64,000 nt of DNA, taken from Aradus depressus (Eukaryota > Arthropoda > Insecta > Hemiptera > Aradidae). Both the position numbers and the translations under genes were made by a program. Positions 1-12,190 of the stretch are shown piece by piece. The DNA is taken from assembly GCA_963662175.1 (NCBI GenBank), contig OY759223.1, positions 15,478,249 through 15,542,248 of the forward strand. Direction: 5' to 3'. The notes under the pieces are model-generated. The model saw only the letters and a program-made list of their open reading frames with translations, ran no database searches and was not told where the DNA came from. The stretch's first letter is position 1. Every line of letters begins with the position of its first letter.

Positions 1-447
1 GCTCGCATTGTACTCGAGTTAGGAACTACACAGTTCTAGCCTCATTTATATATATTTATTTTAAAAAAAATTTTTTTTCTATCCAGTAAATACCTGCGGT
101 GAATAAGATCCAAAATCATGGAATTTTCGTGACTCAATGCAGTAACGTACTAAACTATAGTTCAGACCGATATAATAATTAAATGTGTATCAATTAATAC
201 ATCAACGCAATGTTGGTCTACGGAGCCCTGCAATGTATTTGATCAATTATCAATAATATTAATAATTTTTTTCTTTTATTCCATCAACGCTGCATAGATG
301 AACTAAATTTTTGTAAGTAACTGCGTTTTAATTTATAAATTTCATCTCTAAATTTTATTTTCAAACTATATCACTAAAAATTACTTGTCATCATTATAAT
401 ATTTGGTGTTCAAATTTACTGAAACTTTATTTATTTATTTTTTTTAG

Positions 448-3400
448 CCGAAACTGTTCCAAAGCCTTCTCACGCACAATTAATTCAAGGTAAGTTGTTG
501 ACATGTATCATTGAATCAAAATATTCAGCTGTGATTATAGGTTAGGTTTTATGACTCATGCCCGGGCCTTAACTACGAGGTCATATCGCCTACTACCAGA
601 GCGCTCTTTCATCACTCTGGTGGACATGAGCCCGACTCTACTGTGGGACTCCTAAATTTTGCCTACGCTAAATTTTTATTCACCTAGGGTAGGGGTCTTT
701 GATGTGTACCTGACATCGTACAGGCTCGGGTCCATCGCTTAACGTCCCATCCGAAGGACGGCGTGCTTAAGTTTATTTTACCTTCCAGATAAAATAAACC
801 AATAATTTTAACTGGTATAGTCAAAATATCAAAAAGAACCGAAACCAGTTTTGTGACTTTATCAAATTGTTTTTTTTTTCTAAGTCAACATATTGTCTCA
901 TTCCTCAAACAGTCCAATAGTTCGTTCATATGAGATATATATAAAAAAAAAAAAGTCATAACAGCGATAGCTATAAGTTGGTGCGCCGTCCATCTGTGTG
1001 TTGACAGACTGGATCTGTACAACTGACTGGGACCCAAATTCGAGTTTTGGATATTATTAATGACAGTCGACTTTTGAAAACATGTACACTTTGAGAAGAG
1101 ACGTACAATGTTGTACATTAACATAGCTTATAAAAGACATACATCAATCGATATTAAATCTTTGAGTGCAAGCACATATTATGACGTGAACAATAATAAG
1201 TTTTTTTTTTAGAATAAATAATAGAAGATATCAGGTTAGGTTAGTGTGTGCGTGCTTGTCTTCTGAGCTCAAGATCATGGGTTCGAAACCCGACCGAGGC
1301 CCTTAGTTTATTTTATCTGGGAGGTAAAATAAACTTAAGCACGCCATCCACACAGGTGAATAAAAATTTAGTTTAGGCAAAATTTAGGACTCGCACAGTA
1401 GAGTCGGGCTCATGTCCACCAGAGTGACGAAAAAGCGCTCTGGTAGTAGGCGATATATCTCGTAGTTAGAGCCCGGCCATGAGTTATAAAACCTAACCTA
1501 ACCTACTTGAATATCAAATTTCTAATACAACAGGTACTATTTATATTATGTATATGAATCTTCTTTCAGGATGATATTTCAGTGCAGTCACGGGCCACTT
1601 CCTCAGGTCACACAGAGCGAAATACAGTTAACAAAAAAAGAGAGAAATATGCAAAAAAATATATACATATGAGGAGTTTGGAGCCAGAGCGGACCAACCC
1701 ACAATTTTTCGGAAAATGAGTTATTACCATCCTGATGTTGGCATAGGTTCCCTTTTTTCAAAACCAGTGTGGATCACTTAGTTTCTTCACTTCAGTGATA
1801 GACAGCAGCACTTTAAGTTTAGTCGACAAATATTTTGTGCATATATTTTCAAAGTTACAATGGATCATACGGCCTTCAAAAACTTTATAGAATACAAAAA
1901 AGGGATCACTCATCCAATACTATTCTAAAATTTCAAATATAAATAAATATTTGGGGCCCATTTATGGAGATAAACAAAATGTACTCAATTTTCAATTGCC
2001 ATTTTCTTCCTGTTCAGTTTAAACCAGTTGGTCCGCTCTGGCTCCAAACTCCTCATGTAAGTAAAATAATAATAAATTACTAAAGAAATTGTTAATTATA
2101 ATAAAAATATTAAATAGAAGTAATTATGATAGAAATTATAGGATATTGGTGGAGGATCTCTGCCAATAAAATAAATATTTTATATACGAAACACGACTCT
2201 AGGGACCCCGAGCTTAAAAGGAGAACATTTCTGGATAATATCTGTATTTATGTGTTTGTTGATTGGGTTGAGTTCAGAGAAGAGGGGCTTGACTCAAAAA
2301 CTGCTGATCTAATGAATATATTGACACAAAATTTTGAAACTCTAGGGAAATAGATTTCACCTTTATATCTGTATTTATTCATTCACTTTATTTTAGTATT
2401 ACATCTGTTTCTCTGAAATCAATATTATTCCAAACTATCCTCCCTTTTCTTTTATTTTTAATTTATTTCCTTTTCTTCTTCCTGTACTTTTATAGATACA
2501 TTTATTTCTAGTTCATTTAATTTTTTATCTATTAATATGTGCATTAATCATTCTACGGTATTCTCTAAAGTAGTGATTTATTTTACTTTTTCTCCTTACT
2601 GATGTTTTTTTTTATTTTTCTTTTTTTATTTTCTATGTATTTATTCTTAGGGGACCTCGGTCCCATAATAAAATTTAATTTCATTCATATTCACCGACAA
2701 TTTTCTTTTAAAGATCATGTATTGTAATTATTTTTTCTATCTTTGTCAATAGCATGCTTATCAGGGACTGAGAAAGACGAAAGAATTTAATGCAGAATTA
2801 TTTTAATTGTTGCAGTCTTCACACACAATGCAATCCCCTTCGTTGGTTTTGGCTTTCTTGACAATAGCATCATGATACTTTGTGTAAGTATCCATTTATA
2901 TATAATGTTAAATATCAGATTAAATTTAATTTTTTGAATAGTTGTAGTTCAATGGCGAACATTAGGGGAGACGAGAGAACACAAACAGTAACAAAAATAC
3001 TGAGCTATTAGATGGAAGAATCATAGGAGGGACATTTGTCCCTCGTCTGAGTAGGGGTGTAAAACTATCGATGGCGATATCGATAGTACTATCGAAATAT
3101 TTTTCACTCTACGCTCATGTATATGCACACATGTACCATGTATGTAATTTAAGGATTACAAATAAACAAGATGTCGTACAATGTAAATAGGTACCTATAT
3201 TTATTTTAGTAGCAAAAAAGGTCAACAACAATACGTACTTCAACTGATCAGATCGGTTCGTTAACGCAATCAGGAACTAAACTACAAACTTCAATTGCAC
3301 ATAAAAATATGAATTCAAAACTCGTATATATATATTATATATTGACCAGATGAGTTTCCATTGTTAGGTACTAAAAAAAATTATCACATCAAAAACGATC

Positions 3401-6400
3401 AACTGAAATCAAACACTAGAACATCAGAAACCTCAACAGAGTAAAATAAAAACAAAAAAAACAACAAGTGATCCTTCAAATTGGAAGTGTTCCCGGAAGT
3501 TCTGTATTCGGCACTGCAAAAACCACATTTAGCCAGTTTTTTTGGACCTACAAGAATAGGAAATTTTCAGTTCAAAGCAACGAAACACTACAAGAACAGT
3601 AAATGTAACCTTCCTTCGATTCAGTGGATCCCAGAAATACAAAGTCCTTAAACTATCGATAGTTTAACGCCGATAGTATCGAAACTATCGTTAACATCAA
3701 CTATCGATGGTTTTACATCCCTATGTCTTAGTCTGTGTCAGCTGGGATCGGAGAACACTGGCGGATCTTCTCATCCTTCATATCAGTTGGCAACTGTATC
3801 TCATTTATAACTAAATCCTTTATTGCCAAAACCGGTAATATATTTATAACAATTTTGTAGAATAGACAATATTTAAAAAATAAGTTTTGGTTTGTTAAGC
3901 AGTTGAACCTGTGTGAACGTCATTATTGTGAACAATAAAAGCTACCAATAAAATAAGACGTCGAGTTAGTCATTGTGACTCATGCCCCGGCTTTAACAAC
4001 TAGGTCATATCGCCTACTACCAGAACGCTCTTTCTTCGCCCTGGTGGGCATGAGCCCGACTCTACAATGGGAGTCCTACATTTTGTTTATCCTAAATTTT
4101 TGTTCACCTAGTTTAGTGGTCTTTAAGAAGTATCTGACATTGTCCCATCGCTTAACGTTATTTATCTCCCAGATAAAAAACCTAAGGGCCTCGACCAGGT
4201 TTCGAACCCGCGACCTTGAGCTGAGAAGGCTAGCAGCCTACCTCTGAGTTACCGGCGCCCTCAAAAATAAGACTTCGCTATTTATTAAATCTACCACATT
4301 TTCTCATAGGAGAAGAAGGTGTTCACTGCATTGTGTTGACTGTTTAGGGTGACTCGATCGAGATGGGGATGGGTTCGATAATCACCATTTCGACGATGGC
4401 TGCTGCTGCTCTCGGTAACACTCTGTCCGATATTGTCGGACTCGGCTCGGCCTACTATGTGGAGCAACTAGCGGCCAAGATCGGCTTCAAACAGCCCTCT
4501 CTCACTCCGATACAGCTCAACATGCCTAGTTCTCGGCGAGCCTCCAATCTGGTAAATTAATTTTTTTTTTTTTGTTTTCAATTTTTTAACCAAGTGAACT
4601 TACTATGTTACACATAATTGGTGTAGGAAGATTTTAATGTTTAATATATTCTGTTACGAACTAAATCATTTATGTTGATCAGTAGGTCATTCCATGTATT
4701 CATAGTTAAAAAAAACAATAAATAAAATTGAAAAGAAGGTCAAAAATCATAATTTTAGGAACAAACTGACCAAATTAGAAACACAAAATAAAGTTTATAA
4801 TAGATGGATCAGCTTAACTTACCACGGAAAAATTTCAGAAAAAATAGGTAGTATAAAAAAAAAAAAAAATTTCAATATCGGGTTTAAAACTATCAATCCC
4901 ATAAGCCAGTGCCTAGAGAGAGTTAGGGACAGAACAGATATTGAGAATAAAAACGGAGTTTATAGCTTAGAGTGCGCGACGTGCAGTCAATTATACATTG
5001 GACAGACGGGACGTCGTTTTAAGGAAAGTATTAAAGAACACACGGCCGAAATAAAGAACCGAGGAAACCGTTCTACATTCGCGACCCACATAATTGACAA
5101 TAGCCACACTTTCGACCCATCTACAGGCATCAAATATCTCCATTATTGCTCAAAAAGCAGGCTACTTGATAGCTTAGAACAATTAGAAATAAATAAAGCT
5201 ACCAAAAGGAACATTTGTATGAACGACCAAATTTATTTCAACTATTCCCCTTTGTTAACACCCTGCACCAGTTCTGTTTCCACATATATGTTTGTATTAT
5301 CTGTTATTAATATTTGGTTCCACATATATATTTAATGTTATCTAAATCTTAATATTATTATTAATTTTATTTATATTTATTTTTTTGTATTTTTGCTTAT
5401 TTATTTGTTATTTTTCCATGTATTAGTCTAGTGATATTGTTTTATGTAAATTTAGAACTAAGTTTTGTTAGGAAATATTTCATGAGATAGCTAACGGTAC
5501 AGCCGGGGGACTCCCAAGTTTTAATAGCACCCTTTCACCTGAGATGTATTCGAAGGGTCGCTCTCTGCAAACTAACTTTGTTCATAACTAGACCTGACGA
5601 TGGTGTAAGGCCGAAACCGGTAGTTATATATATTTATATCTTTAGTGGAATAGACAATATTTTAAAAATAAGTTTGTTTTATTTTACTATTACAAGTTTC
5701 CACAATATGTCCGCGTTCCTCAACTTGGAAGTTATTCATAGTTGATCTGCCGGAATGGTTCTCTTGTGTTCATCTGTTTATTTTTATTCCAATTTTGTTC
5801 GTTTTGTGTTTATAAGTAGTTTTCTTGATTTTTCAAGTTATTTTATGTTGTTATTAATCAAAAATGATATGTCTTATATCAGTTATCACTTGTAGACAGT
5901 TTCAGTTAAATTAAGACCATTAAGAATTCATAGAATATTCTAGAACCGTAAAAATTTTATATATCGGAGATTGAAGAGTCAAAGTAAGTCAGCTGATTGA
6001 CTTAACGATTAAGTTTTTAGTTCCCAAAAATTACTTTTGGTATCTGAGTCACTCTCTGTATAATGAAAGTAAAAAATCCGCTGACGCCAACACATTACCA
6101 TCATATACCCATTAATGCCAGTATGAAATGGATTTGAGACGGGGAGGGAGAGGTGAAGGTAATTGGTATAAGAAAGTCTTCTTATGGACACATATTTTCT
6201 AATCTTTTTACAAGGATTAGTATTAGGTTTATAGATGCTCAACATCTAGGTCATAAGCATCTAAGTACTTTGACGGTAGCTAACGGTTAAGCCGGGGGAT
6301 TCCCTAATTGAAGTGGCACCTTTCACCAGAGAGGTATTGGAGGGGTCGCACTCTGCAAACTAACTTAGTTCATAACTAGACCTGACGATGGTGTGAGGCC

Positions 6401-7003
6401 GAAACCGGTAGTTGTATTTTTATAAATATCTTTAGTGGAATAGACAACATTTCTAAAAATAAGCTTGTTTTATTTATTTATTACAAATTCCACAATATGT
6501 CCGCGTTCCTCAACTTAGAAGTTGTAAATACTTTGAGATGGAGACAGATGCATATCCATGCACATACACACATCTATACATATATATACACATATACAGA
6601 CATGCATCCATATACACATATTTTTTTTAAAATGTATTATTGTATACTTTTACATTTTGCAAGAATTATAGCTCATCCATTAGCTTTGTATCTCTAAAGA
6701 AGTCTATAGTCCTTTGGAGTGCCTCTCGGTGGTTGCCCAGGGCTGCTGGCAGTGCTCTGGTGATGCCTCTCCTGGCCAGCTCCTCCTGATAGAGTGGATA
6801 CTCCTCCAGGATGTGCCGCACCGACAGATCCTCCTCACACACTTCCTGGCTTCCTCTTTTCTTATCAGGTGGCCGTGGCTCAGCCGACTATACAATATAT
6901 AAGTGTTATATATACATATATTTTTTTTTTTTTGTTTTAGGGTCGCGTCTTTGGTGTGACGATCGGCTGTCTTCTAGGAATGACCCCTCTTCTTATCCTG
7001 TGA
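448..7003 (+). CDS. TMEM65: TMEM65 orthologue, C-terminal four coding exons (5' part outside window)
   Basis: Coding exons are 448-489, 2816-2883, 4348-4551 and 6941-7003 (TGA 7001-7003). All introns are GT-AG and phases agree: the first exon enters with two bases of a split codon and ends with one base, completed by TC of the next. About 124 residues are visible. They match the TMEM65 family from memory: a segment HNAIPFVGFGFLDNSIMIL, then STMAAAALGNTLSDIVGLG, and the conserved end GVTIGCLLGM. The family is a small multi-pass membrane protein, reported in the mitochondrial inner membrane in connection with sodium-dependent calcium export, and at cardiac intercalated discs in vertebrates. The chain stops shortly after the last membrane segment and lacks the charged tail I recall for the human protein. 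N-terminal exons, including any targeting peptide, must lie left of base 448. Introns carry a SINE, hAT, Penelope and LINE pieces but the coding frame is unbroken. Identity is strong; the exon B donor (TGT|GTAAGT) is the least certain boundary. Confidence 0.9.
546..790 (-). mobile_element. SINE-A copy (tRNA-derived, 5'-truncated)
   Basis: Antisense copy of the most abundant repeat in the window. It begins after a TTAGG-type tail and keeps the body (ACTCATGCCCGGGC..., a CTACTACCAGAGCGCTCTTT block, and the GTACCTGACATCGTACAGGC block) but stops before the tRNA-like head. It lies in a TMEM65 intron. Confidence 0.85.
1229..1500 (+). mobile_element. SINE-A copy with internal deletion
   Basis: Sense copy. 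The tRNA-like head with B box (GGTTCGAAACC) is present, about 80 bp around the GATGGGACGTTAAGCGATGG block are missing, and the 3' end is AACCTAACCTAACCTA, a (CCTAA)n tail. Confidence 0.85.
1669..2056. mobile_element. Short TIR element (MITE), 388 bp
   Basis: Perfect terminal inverted repeats of about 30 bp start ATGAGGAGTTTGGAGCCAGA at the left and mirror it at the right end near 2056. No coding frame is visible. The terminal ATGAGGAG is shared with the 21066-21806 element. The target duplication is unclear. Confidence 0.75.
2215..2345 (+). repeat. Fragment of interspersed repeat family C
   Basis: Carries the recurring phrase found at 7470, 57155 and elsewhere: 'CTCAAAAACTGCTGATCTAA' followed by TGAATATATTGACACAAAATT. 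The source element type is not identified. Confidence 0.4.
3052..3723. mobile_element. Non-autonomous hAT element, copy 1 (672 bp)
   Basis: Ends TAGGGGTGTAAAACTATCGA and the inverted ...GGTTTTACATCCCTA, flanked by an imperfect 8-bp duplication CGTCTGAG / TGTCTTAG. Subterminal sequence is rich in palindromic TATCGATA. The same element occurs at 60892-61676 with an exact 8-bp duplication, which supports the hAT assignment. It lies in the TMEM65 intron between the second and third visible exons. Confidence 0.75.
3965..4262 (-). mobile_element. SINE-A copy in TMEM65 intron
   Basis: Near full-length antisense copy ending at the tRNA-like head (GTTACCGGCGCC complement). An imperfect 13-14 bp target duplication, AAATAAGAC(G/T)TCG, flanks it. 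It ends about 85 bp before TMEM65 exon 4348-4551. Confidence 0.85.
4746..5335 (+). mobile_element. Penelope-like element: C-terminal frame with GIY-YIG endonuclease
   Basis: An open frame of nearly 200 codons without an ATG start runs through a 15-A tract and ends at TAA 5333-5335. It encodes KNGVYSLECATCSQLYIGQT followed by GRRFKESIKEH and a later LDSLEQLEINKATK segment. The GVY...YIG pair, the CxxC between them and the downstream Arg and Glu are those of the GIY-YIG endonuclease domain fused to Penelope-type reverse transcriptases. The upstream NPISQCLERVRDRTD stretch is the usual linker ahead of this domain. The reverse transcriptase domain itself is absent, so this is a 5'-truncated copy. 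It sits in the sense direction in the TMEM65 intron before the last exon and is followed by Penelope-type terminal repeats at 5488 and 6277. The frame is intact over its remaining length, suggesting moderate age. Confidence 0.85.
5488..5733 (+). repeat. Penelope-type terminal repeat, copy 1
   Basis: About 246 bp repeated in direct orientation at 6277-6523. Shared blocks are TAGCTAACGG, CTCTGCAAACTAACTT, GACCTGACGATGGTGT, GGAATAGACAA and TCCGCGTTCCTCAACTT. It follows the endonuclease frame, where a Penelope pseudo-LTR would be expected. Confidence 0.7.
5594..5622 (+). ncRNA. Hammerhead-like motif (candidate ribozyme)
   Basis: CTGACGA, then a short GGT/GCC stem preceded by an unpaired T, then GAAACCGGTA. 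Order and spacing resemble the small hammerheads of Penelope terminal repeats. The extra T before helix II makes it an imperfect match, so self-cleavage is only inferred. Confidence 0.4.
6277..6523 (+). repeat. Penelope-type terminal repeat, copy 2
   Basis: Second direct copy of the 5488-5733 segment, about 790 bp downstream. The same hammerhead-like block lies at 6382-6410. The interval between copies holds no recognisable frame. Confidence 0.7.
6382..6410 (+). ncRNA. Hammerhead-like motif, second copy
   Basis: CTGACGA - short stem - GAAACCGGTA, as at 5594. The loop differs by one base (GTGTGAGG against GTGTAAGG). Confidence 0.4.
6704..6900 (-). mobile_element. LINE C-terminal fragment (jockey/CR1-like), frameshifted
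   Basis: On the minus strand it reads RLSHGHLIRKE, then after a frame change a CEED...HILEEYPLYQEE block, the typical last zinc-finger-like segment of non-LTR retrotransposon ORF2. Only about 200 bp remain, 40 bp upstream of the final TMEM65 exon. Confidence 0.7.
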
Positions 7004-7270
7004 ACTGAGTTACTTCAAAGGGAAATGAACTGTAGATATTTCTGGATATCAATAGTTTTAAACATTAATACTCATAACGACTAACTCAGGTTAAAACTAG
7101 GAATAGTATCCACATAAACGTCCGTTTGTACATAACCTACACGAAAGAAATATATAAAGATTTTAACATTTATATTTTTATTCATACTATTTGTTATGTA
7201 AATTTATTTATTTATTATTGTTAATATTATTTTTCAGTTATTGTTATTTATTCCGTGCTTTAAGATTTTT

Positions 7271-7276
7271 AATAAA
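7271..7276 (+). promoter_or_regulatory. Candidate polyadenylation signal of the TMEM65 gene
   Basis: AATAAA lies about 270 bp downstream of the TMEM65 stop codon in AT-rich sequence. It is the first canonical hexamer on the + strand after the stop that I noticed, so it probably marks the end of the 3' UTR. RNA evidence would be needed to confirm its use. Confidence 0.45.
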
Positions 7277-7469
7277 TTTAGATTAACTAATATTAAAATA
7301 ACTAAATTAATTTTATTGTACCATAAACAGTTAGATATCTAAAATATTTCTCTTGTCGACTTTTTTTTTTAGGGTTCTATAACCAGAAATTCGTAAACGA
7401 AACTCTTATAATGAGCATATGAAATGTTTAAAGTATGTACAAAGTAGTGATAGTTTTTAATTAAATACT

Positions 7470-7805
7470 GAATCTAAGTAGGATGATGGCATTGATAACT
7501 GAAAGGAAAGATGTTCCTTATTAACTGTTTATGAGTAGGTATGACCCAGTGATGAATGGGCGCATTATCGATGAATAACATGAAAAAAATCACCAGCACA
7601 AATAATTCAATTACGTTTTCGGCGGAATTGGCAGAAGGTAGGGGGCTCAACTCAAGAACCCTAATAACTGCCGATGTAATGAATTTATCGACACAAAATT
7701 TAGTTTGAGGATTTAGGAGCCCCAATGTAAGTCAACTGTTGAGGGGGATAGAAATGTTAATTAATTCGTTTTGGGGAAGTTCATTGTCGGTGATTTTCCG
7801 ATTTT
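7470..7805 (+). repeat. Interspersed repeat family C copy
   Basis: Contains the recurring blocks TAATAACTGCCGATGTAATG, ATCGACACAAAATTT and, at the 3' end, TTAATTAATTCGTTTTGGGG and TTCATTGTCGGTGATT. The same order recurs at 52845, 57155, 44470 (partial) and inverted at 29765, 19875 and 60660. Confidence 0.6.
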
Positions 7806-8216
7806 TTTTTTTCATTTTTAGGTAGTGATAGTAATAGAGTAATATAATAGTATATCGATTTTAATAACTAGTTTTCAAGTAGCTGATTTCTATAAAGCTG
7901 TGAATAGTTTCATTAGATATTCTACGTTGTGGGCAATTTGCTTTCGATTTTATCTCTATTAATATATAAAGAGAGAAAGTTTGTATGTGGGTTTGAGGTA
8001 GTCTCATGGTCGTAGGCCATACATCTTTATGCTTTATCAAAATGGAGCTGAGCAGTCATGGTAAAAGTGAAGCAAGTCGGATGGTGACATTTATTGTATA
8101 TGCTGCCTAAATAGTTGAAGATATATCAAAATGATGTATGGAGAATTTGTTGGCAATAAAACGTCCTACAAAAAAGTCCACGATAGCATACGATTATTCC
8201 TATCTATAACATATTC

Positions 8217-8670
8217 CTTTCCCAAAAAGAAAGAATGGTCCTTACGAGGTTAAGAATCGGACACACTTGGCTAACTCATGTCCACATTTTGCGAAGACGC
8301 CCACCGAGATGTCCACTATGCAAGGAAGAACTCACTGTCTTCCACATATTAGAATTCTGTGAAGCTCTCAAACCCTACCGAGAAAGAGATGGATTGCCTC
8401 ACGATTCTCGAACAGTGTTGAAAGGTAGCTCGGCCTACACATCTCAGCTGCTGCAATTCTTGCGGAACACTGGACTGGACAGGGCCTCTCCCGTGGAGGC
8501 TGGAAGAGAGCCACACTACCAGAAGGATGGAGGTGCGGTGGACAGGAAGCTCCCCACTCTGCCAGTTGGAGCCACCTAGAGAGATAGCCTTAGCCACATT
8601 ATGTCACCCCATATACTATAATAATAGTTGTGCTGGCGCTAATGGTCTCTACAGTCGATGCGCCTAATAA
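8217..8670 (+). mobile_element. LINE C-terminal fragment (jockey-like RNase H/zinc segment)
   Basis: The frame at 8233-8579 reads ERMVLTRLRIGHTWLTH, then CPLCKEELTVFHILEFC, the conserved end of jockey/I-type ORF2 (TRLRIGHT...C..C....HIL..C). It is 5'-truncated and ends in a short A-rich tail near 8670. Confidence 0.8.
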
Positions 8671-8679
8671 AAAAAATAA

Positions 8680-10900
8680 TAATTACCAAATTTTTTTAAA
8701 GGGAGGAGGGATTATAAAATGAATTCTACCTTTTTAAGGGTTGATCGGAGTTCGATAAGATTTCACAAATAGCATCTTTATAAGCCCGGTTCAAAAAATC
8801 AAACCGTCGTTTGCTCACTTGGATATTTGATTTATCTATCTACATATTGGGAGGCGAACATTGTTTTACAGGTCTTATGTAGGTCGTGGGGCATACTATA
8901 TTAATATATTAGTTTGAACTTATTTTCTGTAGTTTTAAACTAGTTTTCATGACACCAAAAATTGCCCTCTTCGAAGTAGAAATAATATTTTTCCAAGTCT
9001 TCCACAACTTTTTTAGTAGTCTAGGAGAATTTATTATGCTTATATTTACATTTCTAAGGAGAAAATCAAATCAAACTCACAATCTCTATTCTCAATTTTT
9101 TTCTGTATTGTGTACATCATTATTTCACAGGCCCAAGTTAAAACAATTTGGACTTCAGTTAGATTTTCGCAAATGTAATCTTTGCTTATCTTTTAGAAAA
9201 AAATATCTTCAAAATTCTATTTTACATTTTAGTATTAAACATAAATTCCATGAATCAGGGTCTAATATTGTTTGTCATGTTTTGATATTTTGGGAAACAT
9301 AAAATGTACATAAGCATTTGTTATTGTAAAACACCAACTTATAAGTCTGCATGTTTTTTTTTGTTCTTGATTTTTTTTTATCTGGAATAACAACTGTATT
9401 GCTTTGCAGGCAATAGTTTTTAGTTATTCTATTAAAATGATGTATTGTCTGTCCGGGATTGGAAGGCAAGGTTGACCATAGCGTTCATAATTGACAGGGT
9501 TAGAATCAAAGTGGTCTAAGTGATATTTTTAAAACTTTGAAGAAACGGTGCATTAAGTTCTTAACTGATTTAAAAAATCTATAATTTATCGAGACCGGAA
9601 ATATTTTGTCTTCTGCTTTTATGGTGAAAGTTGCTGTTAGCAAACCATAAAATTAATTAAAAATCTTAATTTCAAGGTCACTATTGATATGTTTTAAGTT
9701 ACTTGTTCCATGTCACCAAAATAGTATAAGTTATTTGCCACTAGATCTCAACACTGGCTAGGATTTCATTTGTACAACTTTTTTCCTGAACAGAACTATC
9801 ATTTTTGTGCCCGATTATGCACTTAACGAAAAATTTTCATCAATGTCACTTGGACCATAACACGCTTATGACTTAATGTTTTTGTTAAAGGTAATAGAAC
9901 AGATCCCACGTTTCCCTTACACTTTACTCATCCCCTGCCTTCCAATCTATGACAAGGAGACCTTTTTGTATTTTTCTTTCTATTTATCTTGGCGTTATTT
10001 CATAGCTAAATTTCACCTTGAATAGGAAGAATAAGTAGTCTATTTTATTATATCCAGTCCACAAGACTTTTCTTATACAGGTCTATTTAAGTTGACCTAA
10101 AGCACAAATATTTTATGTTCATGAGTGAAATGGGCATTTTCGACTGAACGAATTTAGGATCGCCACATAAAACTATTAGTTTAATACTTACGTATTTATG
10201 TATTATTAACAAATGGAAAATATATTTTATTGATGACAAAGGAATTAGATTTTAAATAAATCGATTGTATGATCAATAACTTTTATTTATTTTTTTGACT
10301 AATGACATTATAGTACTCAGTATATCATTAACATAATAGATTAAACATTTTATAAAAATAATTTAAATATGTATTCATTTTATTAGCATAGTAAATTTAT
10401 ATTTTTTAATGTACAAAATCTATTTAAATGCATATCGTACTGTAATTTTACACGATTTGTGCTGATGATAAATAAAAATTGCTTGTGAAAAATTTATCCT
10501 GTTGAAAGACAGCAACGATTCATTTTCATTTTACCTTACTTCAGTAACGTGTTCCTCATCATGAAAACAACCAGAGACGAGGCATGAGAGCAAACAAGGC
10601 AAGCTCTGTTGTCATACCTTTCGAATCGAAAGCGCTCGACCAGCAGCCAGTGACGACGGTTTCCACCGAAAGTTATGACAACAGTAATATATTTACTGGC
10701 GGAACTAACCCCTTAGAAAGCAAGCTGTTTGCCTTTGTTAATCAAGAAAATTATAATTATTTCTACTAAATATGCATTTTGAATTATAGCCAGGAATGTC
10801 ATAGAGAAAAATCTGTATTGGTTGTCGAAAAGACTAAATAATGAACAGAAGAGTGGGAGAAAATGAAGCGGGCTAGCTGGGAGCTTGCTAAGAGATGTGT
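8680..10900. other. Intergenic, no recognised feature
   Basis: AT-rich sequence between TMEM65 and the SINE cluster. Short frames at 8949-9302 and 10584-10769 have no recognised motif, splice context or composition suggesting a gene. Confidence 0.6.
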
Positions 10901-10924
10901 ATCTAAACCCCCGACTGAAATAGG

Positions 10925-11157
10925 TTTGTTATCTGTGAAGTGAAAAATCTTGAGCACGCCTTGGAACATTAAGCGATGGTCTCAAGCCTGTACGATGTGA
11001 GGTACTCGTTGAAAGACCCCTGCCTTAGTTGAATAAACCTGTTTAGGCAACATTTAGGACAGCGGTAATAGTGTCGGGCTCATGTCCACCAGAGTGAGGT
11101 AAGAGCTCTCTGGTAGTAGGCGATATGATCTCGTAGTTAAAGCTAGAACATGAGTGA
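10925..11157 (+). mobile_element. Diverged SINE-A copy
   Basis: The body is recognisable from AAGCGATGGTCTCAAGCCTG through CTCTCTGGTAGTAGGCGATA to the ACATGAGTGAC end. The tRNA-like head is lost. Its 3' half is part of the direct repeat starting at 11038. Confidence 0.75.
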
Positions 11158-11395
11158 CAATTTTGTGACGAGTTTCTAACATATTTCATTATTATTGTAG
11201 AATGTATTTCTAGTATAAATTTTGAAAAAAATTACCGCCAGTTTTTTTTTTTTAATAAATAAAATAAAATGAACTAGTTTCAACTTTTATATTGTCTAAT
11301 TCTACAAAAAATAATAATATACATAAAGAGTACCGAAATTTTTACATCGGCTTACGATGGCGTAAGATAAACTTTATATTATTGTGGAATTAGAC
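11038..11395 (+). repeat. Direct repeat A, copy 1 (about 357 bp)
   Basis: Almost identical to 11832-12190; the only difference seen is T-run length. It contains a SINE-A 3' half and a Penelope-like end (TATTGTCTAATTCTACAA ... TTGTGGAATTAGACAATA as a local inverted repeat). Confidence 0.85.
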
Positions 11396-11396
11396 A

Positions 11397-11742
11397 AGGT
11401 TAGGTTAGGTTAGGTTTTATGACTCATGCCCGGGCTTTAACTACGAGGTCATATCGCCCTACTACCAGAGCGCTCTTTCGTCACTCTGGTGGACATGAGC
11501 CCGACTCTACTTTGGGAGTCCTAAATTTTGCCTATCCTAAATTTTTATTCATCTAGGTTAGGGGTCTTTAACGAGTACCTGACATCGTACAGGCTCGGGA
11601 CCATCGCTTAACGTCCCATCCGAAGGACGGCGTGCTTAAGTTTATTTTACCTCCCTGATAAAATAAACTAAGGGCCTCGGTCGGGGTTTCGAACCCACAT
11701 TCTTGAGCACAGAATGCAAGCACGCATACCACTGTTCTGTTG
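11397..11742 (-). mobile_element. SINE-A copy, full length, antisense
   Basis: Begins with (AGGTT)n, runs through the whole body and ends in the tRNA-like head around CATACCACTG. It sits between the two copies of direct repeat A. Confidence 0.85.
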
Positions 11743-11831
11743 AAGTTTTTGGAATTTTTAACTATTTAACACTAACTCAGAATAAAACTAAACGTATTAA
11801 ATTAATAATCAAAGGTATTATATTATATTAT

Positions 11832-12190
11832 CGCATGTTTAGGCAACATTTAGGACAGCGGTAATAGTGTCGGGCTCATGTCCACCAGAGTGAGGTAAGA
11901 GCTCTCTGGTAGTAGGCGATATGATCTCGTAGTTAAAGCTAGAACATGAGTGACAATTTTGTGACGAGTTTCTAACATATTTCATTATTATTGTAGAATG
12001 TATTTCTAGTATAAATTTTGAAAAAAATTACCGCCAGTTTTTTTTTTTAATAAATAAAATAAAATGAACTAGTTTCAACTTTTATATTGTCTAATTCTAC
12101 AAAAAATAATAATATACATAAAGAGTACCGAAATTTTTACATCGGCTTACGATGGCGTAAGATAAACTTTATATTATTGTGGAATTAGAC
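11832..12190 (+). repeat. Direct repeat A, copy 2
   Basis: Second copy of the 11038 segment, 794 bp downstream. Near-identity points to a recent duplication or an assembly artefact. Confidence 0.85.

Noticed and set aside
885..1124. 79-codon minus-strand frame
   Set aside because: No motif, no splice context, low-complexity lysine/phenylalanine codons; chance frame in AT-rich intron.
10584..10769. 61-codon frame with an ATG and fairly even codon use
   Set aside because: No recognised family, no flanking exons and no polyadenylation context; cannot be supported as a gene.
11038..12190. Solo LTR pair of a small LTR element
   Set aside because: The repeat begins inside an older SINE body and lacks PBS/PPT, so a duplication is more likely.
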